Below are positions 38,619-49,184 of a stretch of DNA of 64,000 nt, piece by piece; the stretch's first letter is position 1, and each line of letters begins with the position of its first letter. The DNA is taken from NCBI GenBank assembly GCA_903896615.1, contig CAITYM010000036.1:1-64000 (forward strand), given 5' to 3'. This stretch comes from an uncultured Burkholderiales bacterium. GTDB taxonomy: Bacteria; Pseudomonadota; Gammaproteobacteria; Burkholderiales; Burkholderiaceae_C. The notes beneath the pieces are model-generated. The model had not been told where the DNA came from. It saw only the letters and a program-made list of their open reading frames with translations, and searched no databases. Position numbers and translations under genes: made by a program.

Positions 38619-38664
38619 AGGATCATATAGGATCATATAAGATCACATAGGATCAAATTGGATT
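38619..38664. repeat. 10-bp tandem GATC repeat
   Basis: Four to five degenerate copies of GATCATATAG in exact 10-bp phase between tolA and aroC, covering the aroC stop codon. It starts inside the palindrome ATCCTTAAGGAT (38612-38623). Confidence 0.85.
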
Positions 38665-39735
38665 GAGTGACCTAACGACGTCCCCGCATTGTGCGCGGTT
38701 GCGTAGCGCATGTTCCATGACCACCAAGGCCAGTAATGCCTCAGCAATAGGCGTGGCCCTTATGCCCACACACGGGTCATGTCGCCCTTTGGTCCTCACC
38801 TCAACACTTTGCCCACGCGTATCTACCGATTCTTTGTGAATCAAAATAGAGCTGGTCGGTTTAATTGCAAGACTCACCTCTAAATCTTGCCCCGTGCTGA
38901 TACCCCCCAATACACCACCAGCGTTGTTGGATTTAAAGCCCTTCGGAGTGAGTTCATCGCCGTGTTCGGAACCTAAGTGCTCGACTGATTTAAAGCCAGC
39001 CCCGATCTCCACACCCTTGACTGCGTTAAGTCCCATCATGGCCCAAGCTATATCGGCGTCCAATTTGTCGTACAAAGGCTCACCTAAACCAACAGGCACG
39101 CCCGATGCAGTTACGCGCACCTTTGCACCGCAGGAGTCTCCAGATTTGCGCAACTCCTCCATATAGCGCTCAAGCTCAGCAATCTGCGGCGTGGGAGCAA
39201 AGAACGGATTATTGTGTACGTGGTCCCAAGATTCAAAAGGGATTTGAAGCGGACCGATCTGAGTCATACACCCCCTAAATACTGTCCCGAACTGCTCATA
39301 GAGCCATTTCTTGGCAACTGCACCAGCAGCAACAGTTGGTGCGGTAAGTCGAGCAGAGGAGCGCCCGCCTCCCCTTGGATCTCTGAATCCATATTTCTGA
39401 TGATATGTGTAATCTGCGTGGCCCGGCCTAAATGTGGCCATCACCTCTGAGTAGTCCTTGCTACGCTGATCCTCATTGGGGATTAACAGAGCAATGGGGG
39501 TTCCGGTAGTTCTACCCTCAAACACACCACTCAAAATTTGAACGCTATCGCTTTCATTTCTCTGCGTCACATATTTGCTCGTTCCGGGGCGGCGTCGATC
39601 TAGATCGGGCTGTATATCCTCAACTGATAAGGCCATGCCAGGGGGGCAACCATCGATTACACACCCAATAGCAGGGCCGTGTGACTCACCAAAATTGGTG
39701 ACCGCGAATAATGTTCCAAATGTATTTCCACTCAT
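38653..39735 (-). CDS. aroC: Chorismate synthase
   Basis: 360 residues, normal length. Last step of the shikimate pathway, needing reduced [68 protein letters not shown] and [10 protein letters not shown] are the family blocks. The final codons and stop lie inside the 10-bp GATC repeat. The next gene on the strand, encoding a CBS protein, lies 50 bp upstream. Confidence 0.96.
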   Translation of the reverse strand: MSGNTFGTLFAVTNFGESHGPAIGCVIDGCPPGMALSVEDIQPDLDRRRPGTSKYVTQRNESDSVQILSGVFEGRTTGTPIALLIPNEDQRSKDYSEVMATFRPGHADYTYHQKYGFRDPRGGGRSSARLTAPTVAAGAVAKKWLYEQFGTVFRGCMTQIGPLQIPFESWDHVHNNPFFAPTPQIAELERYMEELRKSGDSCGAKVRVTASGVPVGLGEPLYDKLDADIAWAMMGLNAVKGVEIGAGFKSVEHLGSEHGDELTPKGFKSNNAGGVLGGISTGQDLEVSLAIKPTSSILIHKESVDTRGQSVEVRTKGRHDPCVGIRATPIAEALLALVVMEHALRNRAQCGDVVRSLNPI

Positions 39736-39785
39736 AATTGCAGATTATCTCTCACAGTGGAATGGTTTGTCACAGGAGGGCCTCT

Positions 39786-40229
39786 TTACTGTTCTCCGAC
39801 AGGCCAGTCTTTGATATACGCTTTGAGCATCTTGTTCTCAAAATTTTGACTGTCTACAACGGCCTTAGCAACGTCATAAAGACTTATAACACCCATCAAC
39901 ATGCCTTCATTAATCACAGGCATATAGCGCGCATGCCGATCAAGCATCATGCGCCTGACCTCATCAAGTTCTGTCTCTAAGGTACAAGTCATTGGATGGT
40001 CGTCCATGGCAGATTTAACTACCATGGAGCCTAAAGCGCCGCCGTTTTGTACAGTGGCTTGTATAACTTCCCTAAAGGTTAACATCCCAGCCAATTCACC
40101 GTGCTCAATGACAACGAGCGAACCCATGTCTTTTTCAGCCATTACCTTTACCGCATCGGCGAGCGAGTCCAGTGGACCCACCGTATACAAAGTACTTCCC
40201 TTGACTCGGAGAATGTCGCTGACTTTCAT
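39786..40229 (-). CDS. CBS-domain pair protein
   Basis: 147 residues, almost entirely two CBS domains: GPLDSLADAVKVMAEKDMGS with VIEHGELAGMLTFREV, and MTCTLETELDEVRRMMLDRH with MPVINEGMLMGVISLYDV. Such stand-alone Bateman modules bind adenosine nucleotides and sense energy status. Partner unknown. Confidence 0.88.
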   Translation of the reverse strand: MKVSDILRVKGSTLYTVGPLDSLADAVKVMAEKDMGSLVVIEHGELAGMLTFREVIQATVQNGGALGSMVVKSAMDDHPMTCTLETELDEVRRMMLDRHARYMPVINEGMLMGVISLYDVAKAVVDSQNFENKMLKAYIKDWPVGEQ

Positions 40230-40347
40230 TTTTAAATTCCTGCGCTGTCTGTCGTGGATGTTTTTAAAGATAATTGAAACTTAGGAAAGTTTAGTGTGGA
40301 TATGTTTGCGATAACTTAATACAGATCAAACAAAGTCCTACACCCCC

Positions 40348-42699
40348 CTACTCTAATCGCAAAACGCCTGTTGGTTTAAAGCCAAGATCTACATTCTTGC
40401 CTTTTCTGGCCCTAGCTGCCTTGGCACTAGAGAGGGACCGTGCCTCGAGTGTCTCATCCTTCTCCTTGCCTGCGCGCCCAAGGCCACTTACCAAAACGCT
40501 TTTGGTGTAAGCAGCCGCGCCGGCTAAGGTATCTTTGGCCTCCAGATCAATTAAAGATAATCCGCGACCACCCTTTTCCATAATCTTTAATTCGGAAATA
40601 GGATAGGTGAGTATGCGTCCAGCCGTAGAAATACAAACAACACTTGTTGCGGGCTCCCAAGCACTCTCGGGCTCTATGTTGGAGGCTGAGTTGACTTCTG
40701 AGGGGCGACACAAAGTCTCACCTTGACCCAGGGTAATAAAAGATTTACCGCTCTTATTACGGGAAATCATATGCTCAATATTTGCCAAAAAGCCGTACCC
40801 GCCTGATGTAGACAACAAGAGTGTCTGATCCGCCCCACCCGCCTCAAAATGCAGGGGCTGAGTCCCAGACTCTAAATCAATTAAGGTCGTAATAGGCTGT
40901 CCGTCCCCTCTTGCACCGGGTAGGGAAGTAACGGGTACAGAATAGACTCGTCCGTTACTACCAAAAGCAATCAAGGTATCTACAGTTCTGCATTCAAAGG
41001 TGTCATAAAGCCCGTCACCCGATTTGAATGCAAAACTAGTAGCCTCATGCCCATGACCTTGCCTAGCCCTGACCCATCCCTTCTCAGAGACGACTACGGT
41101 GACAGGCTCATCAATTACTTTTACCTCAATCACTGCGCGCTTGTCCTCTTGGATCAAGGTTCTTCGGGCATCGCCGTATTGTTTTGCATCAGCCTCAATC
41201 TCGCGCACGAGGAGTTTGCGAAGAGAGGCGGTGCTCCCCAAAATATCTTCAAGTTTAGTTCGCTCATCGCGTAACTCTTTGAGCTCTTGCTCGATTTTGA
41301 TAGCCTCTAATCGAGCCAATTGCCTGAGTCGAATTTCAAGAATATCCTCAGCTTGGCGCTCGCTTAATTTAAAGCGCTTCATCAATGCAGGCTTGGGCTC
41401 ATCGCTTTGACGAATAATCGCAATGACTTCATCAATATTTAGCAGAACGAGTTGACGTCCCTCCAATATATGAATGCGGTCTAAGACTTTATTTAATCTA
41501 AACTGTGTACGGCGTTGAACCGTAGATTGTCTAAATGCAATCCACTCTTCAAGCATTTCACGCATTGATTTTTGAGTGGGTCGACCGTCCATACCAACAG
41601 AGGTCAAGTTAATTGAAGAGGAACTCTCTAGGCTGGTATGCGCTAACAAGATTTGAATAAATTCAGACTGGTCAATTGTTCTAGATTTAGGCTCAAAAAC
41701 AAGTCTGACAGGCGCATCTTTGCTTGACTCATCGCGCACACCATCGAGTACAGCCAGCACATTCGCTTTGAGCTGGTTTTGCTCCTGCGTCAGGCTCTTC
41801 TTGCCCGCTTTGACTTTTGGATTGGTGAGCTCTTCGATTTCTTCTAATACGCGTTGTGTGCTCACACCAGGAGGTAACTCATTGACTACGACCTGCCACT
41901 GAGAACGTGCAAGGTCCTCTATCAACCAACGAGCGCGAACCTTCAGCGAGCCCCTCCCAGTTGAGTAAGCTTCCCTGATATCCTCCAAACTGCTGATGAT
42001 TTGACCACCTCCGGGATAGTCAGGACCAGGCACTAAGGCGTAGACTTCTGCGTCACTTAACTTAGGTGTTTTAATCAGTGCAATACAGGCCTGCGCAATC
42101 TCCGTTAGATTATGGCTTGGGATCTCCGTTGCCATACCCACTGCGATTCCACTCGCGCCGTTGAGTAGTGAAAAGGGCAAACGTGCGGGAAGTAGTTTGG
42201 GCTCATCCGTAGAGCCGTCGTAGTTGGGTTGAAAGTCAACTGTGCCCTCGTCAATTTCATCCAACAAAAGTGTAGTGATTTTGGACAACCGAGCCTCGGT
42301 ATACCTCATGGCGGCTGCGCCATCACCGTCTCTGGAGCCAAAATTACCTTGTCCATCAATGAGCGGATAACGCTGTGAGAAGTCTTGCGCCATGCGAACC
42401 AATGCGTCATAGGCTGCTTGATCACCGTGCGGGTGAAAACGACCTAGGACGTCCCCCACTACTCGAGCACACTTTACGGGCTTAGCCCCAGAGGCCCCGG
42501 AAAATGCCAGACCCATGCGCTGCATAGCATAGAGTATTCTGCGCTGAACAGGCTTTTGCCCATCACAAACATCGGGAAGTGCACGCCCTTTTACAACGCT
42601 CAAAGCGTACTCAAGATAAGCACGCTGTGCGTACTTGCCAAGACTTACTTCGCCCTCTAAGGGGTCAATCGTTTCGTTGGGTATTAGTAGGTCAGACAT
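40348..42699 (-). CDS. parC: DNA topoisomerase IV subunit A
   Basis: 783 residues. The winged-helix catalytic region has [39 protein letters not shown] and the active-site Tyr in [13 protein letters not shown] shorter C-terminal beta-propeller (from about 500) replaces the longer one of GyrA. Decatenates daughter chromosomes with ParE. Its ATG directly follows the parE stop codon. Confidence 0.95.
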   Translation of the reverse strand: MSDLLIPNETIDPLEGEVSLGKYAQRAYLEYALSVVKGRALPDVCDGQKPVQRRILYAMQRMGLAFSGASGAKPVKCARVVGDVLGRFHPHGDQAAYDALVRMAQDFSQRYPLIDGQGNFGSRDGDGAAAMRYTEARLSKITTLLLDEIDEGTVDFQPNYDGSTDEPKLLPARLPFSLLNGASGIAVGMATEIPSHNLTEIAQACIALIKTPKLSDAEVYALVPGPDYPGGGQIISSLEDIREAYSTGRGSLKVRARWLIEDLARSQWQVVVNELPPGVSTQRVLEEIEELTNPKVKAGKKSLTQEQNQLKANVLAVLDGVRDESSKDAPVRLVFEPKSRTIDQSEFIQILLAHTSLESSSSINLTSVGMDGRPTQKSMREMLEEWIAFRQSTVQRRTQFRLNKVLDRIHILEGRQLVLLNIDEVIAIIRQSDEPKPALMKRFKLSERQAEDILEIRLRQLARLEAIKIEQELKELRDERTKLEDILGSTASLRKLLVREIEADAKQYGDARRTLIQEDKRAVIEVKVIDEPVTVVVSEKGWVRARQGHGHEATSFAFKSGDGLYDTFECRTVDTLIAFGSNGRVYSVPVTSLPGARGDGQPITTLIDLESGTQPLHFEAGGADQTLLLSTSGGYGFLANIEHMISRNKSGKSFITLGQGETLCRPSEVNSASNIEPESAWEPATSVVCISTAGRILTYPISELKIMEKGGRGLSLIDLEAKDTLAGAAAYTKSVLVSGLGRAGKEKDETLEARSLSSAKAARARKGKNVDLGFKPTGVLRLE

Positions 42700-44667
42700 T
42701 TAAATATCAATCTCAATTTCGTTACCGTGTATTTCCATGAGTTCGCGCCGCGCTGCAGCCTCACCCTTGCCCATTAATTGCGTGATGAGCTTCTCGGTTG
42801 CTCCAAAATCTATATCTCCAAGCTGTACGGGCCACAAACGCCTTGTATCTGGGTTCAGCGTGGTCTCCCAGAGCTGCTCAGCATTCATCTCTCCAAGGCC
42901 TTTAAAGCGGGAAATGCTCCAACTACCCTCGCGAGCCCCGTCCTTGCGCAGCTTATCCAAAATTGCATGCAACTCAGCCTCGTCCAACGCGTACATCTTA
43001 GCGGCCGGTTTTTTACCCCTAGCAGGCGCGTCAACCCGAAAAAGCGGGGGACGCGCAACATACACGTGGCCCGTTTCAATCAATTTAGGGAAATGGCGGA
43101 AGAAAAGCGTTAAGAGCAAAACTTGTATGTGCGATCCGTCCACATCCGCGTCAGATAGTATGCAAACCTTCCCGTACCTCAAACCCGATAAATCGGGCGT
43201 GTCGTTGGGTCCGTGTGGATCTACGCCAATGGCTACAGCAATATCGTGAATCTCGGTGTTCGCGAAAAGCCGGTCCCGCTCCACCTCCCAGGTGTTAAGG
43301 ACTTTGCCGCGCAGTGGCAAGACGGCTTGAGTCTCTTTATCTCGACCCATTTTGGCGCTGCCCCCTGCGCTATCTCCCTCAACTAAGAAGACTTCGTTGT
43401 TGGCAATGTCCTTACTTTCGCAGTCCGTCAGCTTACCCGGCAATACGGCTACGCCAGAGCCCTTTCTTTTCTCAACTTTTTGACCCGCTCTTTGACGCAG
43501 TTGCGCAGCCTTGATCACCAAGTCGGCAAGCTTTTTGCCGTAGTCCACATGGTGGTTTAACCAAAGTTCAAGGCTCGGCCTCACAAAATTAGAAACCAAA
43601 CGTACAGCATCCCTTGAATTTAATCGCTCTTTTATCTGACCCTGAAACTGAGGATCTAGCACCTTCGTACTGAGCACAAAATTGACACGTGCAAATACAT
43701 CCTCAGGTAACAACTTTACGCCCTTTGGCAAAAGCGCATGTAAGTCAATAAAGCTTTTTACGGCCGTGAATAATCCGTCCCGTAATCCACTCTCATGCGT
43801 ACCCCCAGCACTCGTTGGAATAAGGTTCACATAACTTTCGCGGATAGGGTGCCCATCTTCTGTAAACGCTACACACCACTGGGCTCCCTCACCCTCCGCA
43901 AAGGATTCGTGACTTGCATCTGCAAACCCCTCACCCTCAAAGAGGGGAAGGACGGGGTCAGCAGTCAATGACTGCATCAAATAATCCCTCAGCCCTGCCT
44001 TATAAAACCAGGTCTGCGTTTCCTTTGATTTCTCTATCGTTAACTCAACCGTAACGCCTGGCATGAGCACAGCTTTTGATCGAAGCAAATGCGTCAATTC
44101 GACCATTGGTAGGTGCGTGGATTCAAAGTATTTAGCATCCGGCCACATCCGTACTGTTGTACCTTGAGCTCGCATGTCGGAGCTTGCTTTTTGCACTTTC
44201 AGGGCCTGAGTAACGTCCCCTCCTTGAAACACCAAATGTGCGACCTTACCCTCTCTAAAGGAGGTTACCTCCATGCGTTTGGACAATGCATTTGTGACAC
44301 TAACACCCACTCCGTGCAAGCCACCCGAGAAGCTGTAGGCTCCACCCGAACCTTTGTCAAATTTACCGCCCGCGTGCAGCCTAGTGAAAACCAACTCAAT
44401 AACCGGAGCCTTCTCCTGGGGGTGCATACCAAAAGGAATACCACGCCCATCGTCATCCACACTTACGGATCCGTCCGTGTGCAAAGTCACGCTTATTTTT
44501 TTCCCGTGCCCAGCAAGCGCCTCATCCGCAGCGTTATCCAATACCTCTTGGATGATATGCAAGGGATTATCCGTACGGGTATACATCCCAGGACGTTGTT
44601 TAACCGGTTCGAGTCCTTTTAAAACTCGAATCGAACTCTCAGAATATTCAGTTTGTTTTGTAGCCAT
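42700..44667 (-). CDS. parE: DNA topoisomerase IV subunit B
   Basis: 655 residues. GHKL ATPase: VLDNAADEALAGHGK, DDGRGIPFGMHP and SGGLHGVGVSVTNALS. The Toprim region has VEGDSAGGSAKMGRD, LPLRGKVLNT and LSDADVDGSHI. KQRPGMYTRTDNP at the N-terminus and the length point to ParE rather than GyrB. Directly followed by parC. Confidence 0.95.
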   Translation of the reverse strand: MATKQTEYSESSIRVLKGLEPVKQRPGMYTRTDNPLHIIQEVLDNAADEALAGHGKKISVTLHTDGSVSVDDDGRGIPFGMHPQEKAPVIELVFTRLHAGGKFDKGSGGAYSFSGGLHGVGVSVTNALSKRMEVTSFREGKVAHLVFQGGDVTQALKVQKASSDMRAQGTTVRMWPDAKYFESTHLPMVELTHLLRSKAVLMPGVTVELTIEKSKETQTWFYKAGLRDYLMQSLTADPVLPLFEGEGFADASHESFAEGEGAQWCVAFTEDGHPIRESYVNLIPTSAGGTHESGLRDGLFTAVKSFIDLHALLPKGVKLLPEDVFARVNFVLSTKVLDPQFQGQIKERLNSRDAVRLVSNFVRPSLELWLNHHVDYGKKLADLVIKAAQLRQRAGQKVEKRKGSGVAVLPGKLTDCESKDIANNEVFLVEGDSAGGSAKMGRDKETQAVLPLRGKVLNTWEVERDRLFANTEIHDIAVAIGVDPHGPNDTPDLSGLRYGKVCILSDADVDGSHIQVLLLTLFFRHFPKLIETGHVYVARPPLFRVDAPARGKKPAAKMYALDEAELHAILDKLRKDGAREGSWSISRFKGLGEMNAEQLWETTLNPDTRRLWPVQLGDIDFGATEKLITQLMGKGEAAARRELMEIHGNEIEIDI

Positions 44668-44772
44668 AGGGGTGAATTGTAATCAAACCCAAATAGCACC
44701 CTGGATAAAATACCAGGAGAGTGGTTTTTGGGGCTTTAAGACGAAAAACGCAAATATGGTTACATTACGGAA

Positions 44773-46038
44773 ATGAACTCAAAATCCAACACATCTACAC
44801 AGGCAAATTCAGATGCCGTTTTTGTCCCCATTCCACTTTGGCAAGTGCTTTGCTGCGGAGCCGCAGTCATCTCAATCGCCATGGGAATTCGACATGGGTT
44901 TGGATTATGGCTCCAACCCATGACCCAAGCCCACGAATGGAGCAGACAAAATTACTCATTTGCTATAGCAGTACAAAACCTCACTTGGGGGGTTGTAGGT
45001 GTATTTTCGGGCATCCTTGCTGATCGATTTGGGGCGTTTCGGGTTGTTGTTGTTTGCGCACTTTTATATGCTGCTGGTCTATACGGAATGGCCTATTCTT
45101 CCTCACCTGAGATGCTCTTACTCACGACGGGGATATTGATTGGGTGTGCTCAGGCAGGGACTACATATGCAGTCATCTACGGCTTAATCGGTCGGAATGT
45201 TCCCGCTGAAAAACGCTCATGGGCCATGGGTGTTGCAGCTGCTGCTGGGTCATTTGGCCAATTCTTAATGGTTCCAACAGAAGGTTGGCTTATTGCATGG
45301 GCGGGTTGGCAAACTGCTCTCATCATATTGGCCTGTGCGGTGTTAGTGATTTTGCCATTAGCTTTTGGACTGCGTGAACCTGGATTTAACAGGGGACAGG
45401 GGCACCTTGGCCAGCAAACCATTGCTCACGCAGTTGGTGAAGCATTTGGTCTAGGCAGCTTTAAACTTTTAATGTCTGGTTATTTCGTTTGTGGTTTCCA
45501 AGTCGTCTTTATTGCAGTGCACATGCCAGGGTACTTGAGAGATCATGGGCTTGCTCCGCAAGTTGCAAGTTACGCACTCGCACTTATTGGTCTCTTTAAT
45601 ATATTTGGCACTTACCTTGCGGGAGCGCTTGGCGAGAGGATTGCCAAAAATAAAATGTTATCGGCTATTTACCTTGGACGAGCGATTGCAATTTCTATTT
45701 TCATAAGTACCCCCTTGTCTCCAATGAGCGTCTACATTTTTGCGAGTGTCATGGGATTTTTATGGCTCTCAACAGTCCCTCCTACCAACGCAGTGATTGC
45801 ACAGATTTTTGGTGTTGCACATCTTTCTATGCTTGGAGGATTTGTGTTTTTGAGTCATCAATTAGGCAGTTTTATGGGAGTTTGGTTAGGTGGCTTCTTA
45901 TACGACATTTACGGAAATTACGATATTGTTTGGTACCTCTGTATTGCTTTAGGCGTCTTTGCAGCTTTGATTAATTTGCCAATTAAAATTACACCGATCC
46001 AAAGAGGCCTTAGGGAATTAAATCCCCGGGCATCGTAG
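44773..46038 (+). CDS. Major facilitator superfamily transporter
   Basis: 421 residues with about twelve hydrophobic segments. After the first segment, HGFGLWLQPMTQ and the inter-segment loop GILADRFGAFRVVVV (the MFS signature between TM2 and TM3) are visible; a large central loop follows GLREPGFNRGQGH near 205. The pattern resembles oxalate/formate- and monocarboxylate-type MFS members, but the substrate is not deducible. A micro-ORF begins 2 bp after the stop. Confidence 0.85.
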   Translation: MNSKSNTSTQANSDAVFVPIPLWQVLCCGAAVISIAMGIRHGFGLWLQPMTQAHEWSRQNYSFAIAVQNLTWGVVGVFSGILADRFGAFRVVVVCALLYAAGLYGMAYSSSPEMLLLTTGILIGCAQAGTTYAVIYGLIGRNVPAEKRSWAMGVAAAAGSFGQFLMVPTEGWLIAWAGWQTALIILACAVLVILPLAFGLREPGFNRGQGHLGQQTIAHAVGEAFGLGSFKLLMSGYFVCGFQVVFIAVHMPGYLRDHGLAPQVASYALALIGLFNIFGTYLAGALGERIAKNKMLSAIYLGRAIAISIFISTPLSPMSVYIFASVMGFLWLSTVPPTNAVIAQIFGVAHLSMLGGFVFLSHQLGSFMGVWLGGFLYDIYGNYDIVWYLCIALGVFAALINLPIKITPIQRGLRELNPRAS

Positions 46039-46039
46039 C

Positions 46040-46168
46040 GTGAAAAATATTTGGATTAAAAGTTGCTTGTTATCGGCTGGACTACTGGTCTTAGTCGCTG
46101 TATTTATGATGTACCTTCAACCTACTTTTCTGATTGCACTGAGCAATCAAATCTGGGGTTGCTTTTAA
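46040..46168 (+). CDS. 42-residue hydrophobic microprotein
   Basis: GTG start 1 bp after the transporter's stop codon, ending TAA at 46166-46168. Residues: MKNIWIKS, a hydrophobic segment CLLSAGLLVLVAVFMMYL, then QPTFLIALSNQIWGCF. The basic N-terminus, single membrane helix and aromatic/Cys end make a coherent inner-membrane peptide. I recall similar short proteins ending in a NQ-W-CF pattern from other Burkholderiales, but cannot check. No ribosome site, so translation would be coupled to the transporter gene. Function unknown. Confidence 0.6.
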   Translation: MKNIWIKSCLLSAGLLVLVAVFMMYLQPTFLIALSNQIWGCF

Positions 46169-46326
46169 ATCAAAGCATTTTTAACCAAGGCTTTTAATCC
46201 TCCCCTTAAAGAAAAGCATTTCACACCCTCTTACAACCTAAATATCAGTTCTCTTCCAACCCCAAAAGCTTGCACAGTAACTTCTCCGTAACTTTGTTTC
46301 TTCGCGACTACATTGATTGCTTTTAA

Positions 46327-47067
46327 ATGACTGCCTCGTTAGCACATACCAACTCACAACCCTCTGAATGGGTTACGAGATGGGCTTATTTGATAAAGAC
46401 CTGCAAGGCTCAACATCCATTAATGAGTGAACTTACTGGTCAACAAGAGGCCAATGTACTTGACTTAGCCTGCGGGAACGGTCGCCACATGAAATGGCTT
46501 CATGCACAAGGCATTAAAGCACTCGGTGTTGACCGAGATAGTCAGTGCTTAGAGCTGTGCCGTCCCTTTGGGGAGGTTATGCAAGCTGATTTGGAGCTGC
46601 CAATTGCCCCAGCAAACGAACAACCAAATGGCTCAAACCAGGAAAGTAACAATAAATGCTTCACGTTTGAGGAAGGTGACTCCAGTTTAGGTAAATTAGG
46701 TAAGTTTGGTAAATTAGCTGGTGCCACTCCTTCTTATTGGCCCTTGGGGGCGCGCCAATTCAATGCGGTCATCGTGACCAACTATTTGTGGCGCCCCCTA
46801 TTCCCTCATTTGATTAACTCCCTTGTCGATAGTGGCGTACTAATTTACGAAACTTTTGCTCAAGGCCATGAAGCACTTGGACGTCCTAGTCGACCCGAAT
46901 TCTTACTAAAACCGGGTGAATTACTTCAAATTTGCTCAAATTTACGTGTCATTGCGTACGAAGAAGTACTTTTATCCGAACCAGATCGATTTGTACAAAG
47001 AATTGTGGCAATTCGTTCTCCAAAGGAAGTTTCAATTCTTCAGAGATATCGCCCCACATCTCGGTAG
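46327..47067 (+). CDS. SAM-dependent class I methyltransferase
   Basis: 246 residues. SAM-binding motif I reads VLDLACGNGRHMKWLHAQGI near 45, then GVDRDSQCLELCR. The C-terminal half has GVLIYETFAQGHEALGRPSR, close to TehB-like methyltransferases of unknown substrate. A linker of about 45 residues (97-140) contains the short tandem GKLGKFGKLAG. It lies 33 bp before dapA on the same strand. Confidence 0.82.
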   Translation: MTASLAHTNSQPSEWVTRWAYLIKTCKAQHPLMSELTGQQEANVLDLACGNGRHMKWLHAQGIKALGVDRDSQCLELCRPFGEVMQADLELPIAPANEQPNGSNQESNNKCFTFEEGDSSLGKLGKFGKLAGATPSYWPLGARQFNAVIVTNYLWRPLFPHLINSLVDSGVLIYETFAQGHEALGRPSRPEFLLKPGELLQICSNLRVIAYEEVLLSEPDRFVQRIVAIRSPKEVSILQRYRPTSR

Positions 47068-47100
47068 AATAGTGGGCTTTAGCTACTTACACTTGTTTTC

Positions 47101-47982
47101 ATGACACCCATAACAGGAAGTATCGTTGCCTTAGTTACTCCGATGCACGATGACACCAGCGTTGACTACCCGACCCTGCGCAAGCTTATTGACTGGCACA
47201 TAGAGCAAGGTACCGACTGCATTGGGGTGGTGGGTACTACAGGAGAGTCCCCAACGGTCAACGTTGAGGAGCACTGCGAAATCATTCGCGTGTCTGTAGA
47301 GCAGGCCAAGGGGCGCGTGCCTATCATGGCTGGATGCGGCGCAAACTCCACGCAAGAGGCGGTGGAATTAGCACATTTTGCAAAAAAAGTTGGGGCAGAC
47401 TGCCAATTGCAAGTCGTCCCGTACTACAACAAACCGACACAAGAGGGTCAGTATTTACACTTTAAAAAGATTGCCGAGTCCGTTGACTTGCCAATGGTCC
47501 TATACAACGTACCTGGGCGCACGGTGGCTGATCTCCAACACGATACAGTAATCCGCTTATCCAAGGTGCCAGGTATCGTAGGCATCAAGGAGGCGACCGG
47601 AAACATAGAGCGCGCACAGTGGTTGATCAAAGATTTACCCAAAACTTTCAGCGTCTACTCTGGCGATGATCCTACTGCTGTGGCCTTAATGCTGTGCGGT
47701 GGGAAGGGGAATGTAAGTGTCAGTGCCAACATAGCACCTAAACTCATGCACGAGCTGTGCGTGGCAGCGATGTCAGGAAACGTAGCGCGAGCCATGCAAA
47801 TTCAATTCCAACTTTTGCCTATACACAAACATCTATTCGTTGAAGCCAATCCCATCCCCCTTAAATGGGCGATGTCCAAGATGGGACTTTGCAACGGCAC
47901 GATGCGCTTACCCATGACCACTCTCACCCAAGCTAACGAGAGTGTTGTTCAAGCCGCTCTCAAAGCAAGTGGGTTAATTTGA
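47101..47982 (+). CDS. dapA: 4-hydroxy-tetrahydrodipicolinate synthase
   Basis: 293 residues, TIM barrel. [12 protein letters not shown] near 40, the Tyr motif [14 protein letters not shown] near 130, and the Schiff-base Lys in VGIKEATGN near 160 are all present. Condenses pyruvate with aspartate semialdehyde for lysine and diaminopimelate. bamC follows directly, a conserved proteobacterial pair. Confidence 0.96.
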   Translation: MTPITGSIVALVTPMHDDTSVDYPTLRKLIDWHIEQGTDCIGVVGTTGESPTVNVEEHCEIIRVSVEQAKGRVPIMAGCGANSTQEAVELAHFAKKVGADCQLQVVPYYNKPTQEGQYLHFKKIAESVDLPMVLYNVPGRTVADLQHDTVIRLSKVPGIVGIKEATGNIERAQWLIKDLPKTFSVYSGDDPTAVALMLCGGKGNVSVSANIAPKLMHELCVAAMSGNVARAMQIQFQLLPIHKHLFVEANPIPLKWAMSKMGLCNGTMRLPMTTLTQANESVVQAALKASGLI

Positions 47983-48002
47983 ATTTACGCCAAGGAACTT
48001 CT

Positions 48003-49142
48003 TTGAAAACGTTTTTTATGTTTAATCACGCACTTGCAACTAACCGGGTTTCAAGAAAAATTATTGCAACCGCGGTTGCAATGTTCATTTTTTCTATTTG
48101 TGGTTGTGAGTCCGTAAGCTTTAATGGCAATAAAGTTGATTACAGAACATCCTCTGAAGTTAAAACAACACCACTTGATGTGCCACCTGACCTTTCACAA
48201 TTGCCCAGCAATGCGCGTTACGCAATTCCTGGCGGAGTTAGTGCAAAGAATTTGAACGGCACGCCAGCAAATACCGCGCAAAAAGTTAGCCCTACGAACA
48301 TCGGTGACGTATCTATTGCGCGTGACGGCAGTCAACGTTGGTTGAGCGTCAAACGCCCCGCTGACCAGGTCTGGCCTTTGGTGCATGCATTTTGGATTGA
48401 TAACGGACTCACCTACACCACTGACCAAAAAGAGTTGGGGATTTTAGAGACAGACTGGGCCGAAAACAAAGCAAACTTTCCCAAAGACTTTGTACACCAC
48501 TACATAGGTAAAGTTTTGGATATGGTCTCATCAACAGGACTTCGAGATCGGTACCGTACACGAATAGAGTCAACTGGACCTGATAGTTGTGAAATTTATA
48601 TTTCACACCGGGGGATCTCAGAGGAGTATGCAGATGCTGCGCACATGACAACTGTGTGGAAACCTCGCCCTAACGATCCCGAACTAGAGAATGAATTTTT
48701 ACGTCGATTAATGGTCAAACTTGGAACATCGGTTGAATTTGCTACAAAATCAGTTGAAGGCGTATCAATCGCTGGAGCGGCCAAATTAACGCTGGTTAAC
48801 GGCAAACCAGTTGTTGAACTTGCGCAGGGCTTTGATAACTCCTGGCGTCGACTCGGTGTGGCATTGGATAGAGGTGGTTTTACAGTTGAAGACCGAGACC
48901 GAAAAGCAGGGCTTTACTTTGTACGTTATGTTGAAAAACCAAAAGAAACCTCTGATGTGCCTTGGTATAAGAGTATGTTCAACTCCCCCAAAACTACACC
49001 AATTGGTCCCCAAAAATATCGCTTGAAGTTAACCAGCGAAGGTGAACTTACCAAGATTAACATTTTAAATAATGCTGGGGATCCTGACGGCGGGGAAATC
49101 GCGAAAAAGATTGCCGACATCTTAGTTGGTGAATTGAAATAA
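48003..49142 (+). CDS. bamC: Outer-membrane assembly lipoprotein BamC
   Basis: 379 residues. The signal helix KIIATAVAMFIFSICGC ends in a lipobox with Cys35; DYRTSSEVKTTPLDVPPDLS right after it is the BamC N-terminal hallmark that contacts BamD. Two C-terminal helix-grip domains follow, the first with GDVSIARDGSQRWLSVK. It is a non-essential member of the BAM complex. I chose TTG at 48003 (AAGGA 6 nt upstream); an upstream TTG at 47979 overlaps dapA. Confidence 0.88.
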   Translation: MKTFFMFNHALATNRVSRKIIATAVAMFIFSICGCESVSFNGNKVDYRTSSEVKTTPLDVPPDLSQLPSNARYAIPGGVSAKNLNGTPANTAQKVSPTNIGDVSIARDGSQRWLSVKRPADQVWPLVHAFWIDNGLTYTTDQKELGILETDWAENKANFPKDFVHHYIGKVLDMVSSTGLRDRYRTRIESTGPDSCEIYISHRGISEEYADAAHMTTVWKPRPNDPELENEFLRRLMVKLGTSVEFATKSVEGVSIAGAAKLTLVNGKPVVELAQGFDNSWRRLGVALDRGGFTVEDRDRKAGLYFVRYVEKPKETSDVPWYKSMFNSPKTTPIGPQKYRLKLTSEGELTKINILNNAGDPDGGEIAKKIADILVGELK

Positions 49143-49184
49143 TCTTTAAAGTTCTCGTGCTTTTACTACCTGATATTCAAGAGC

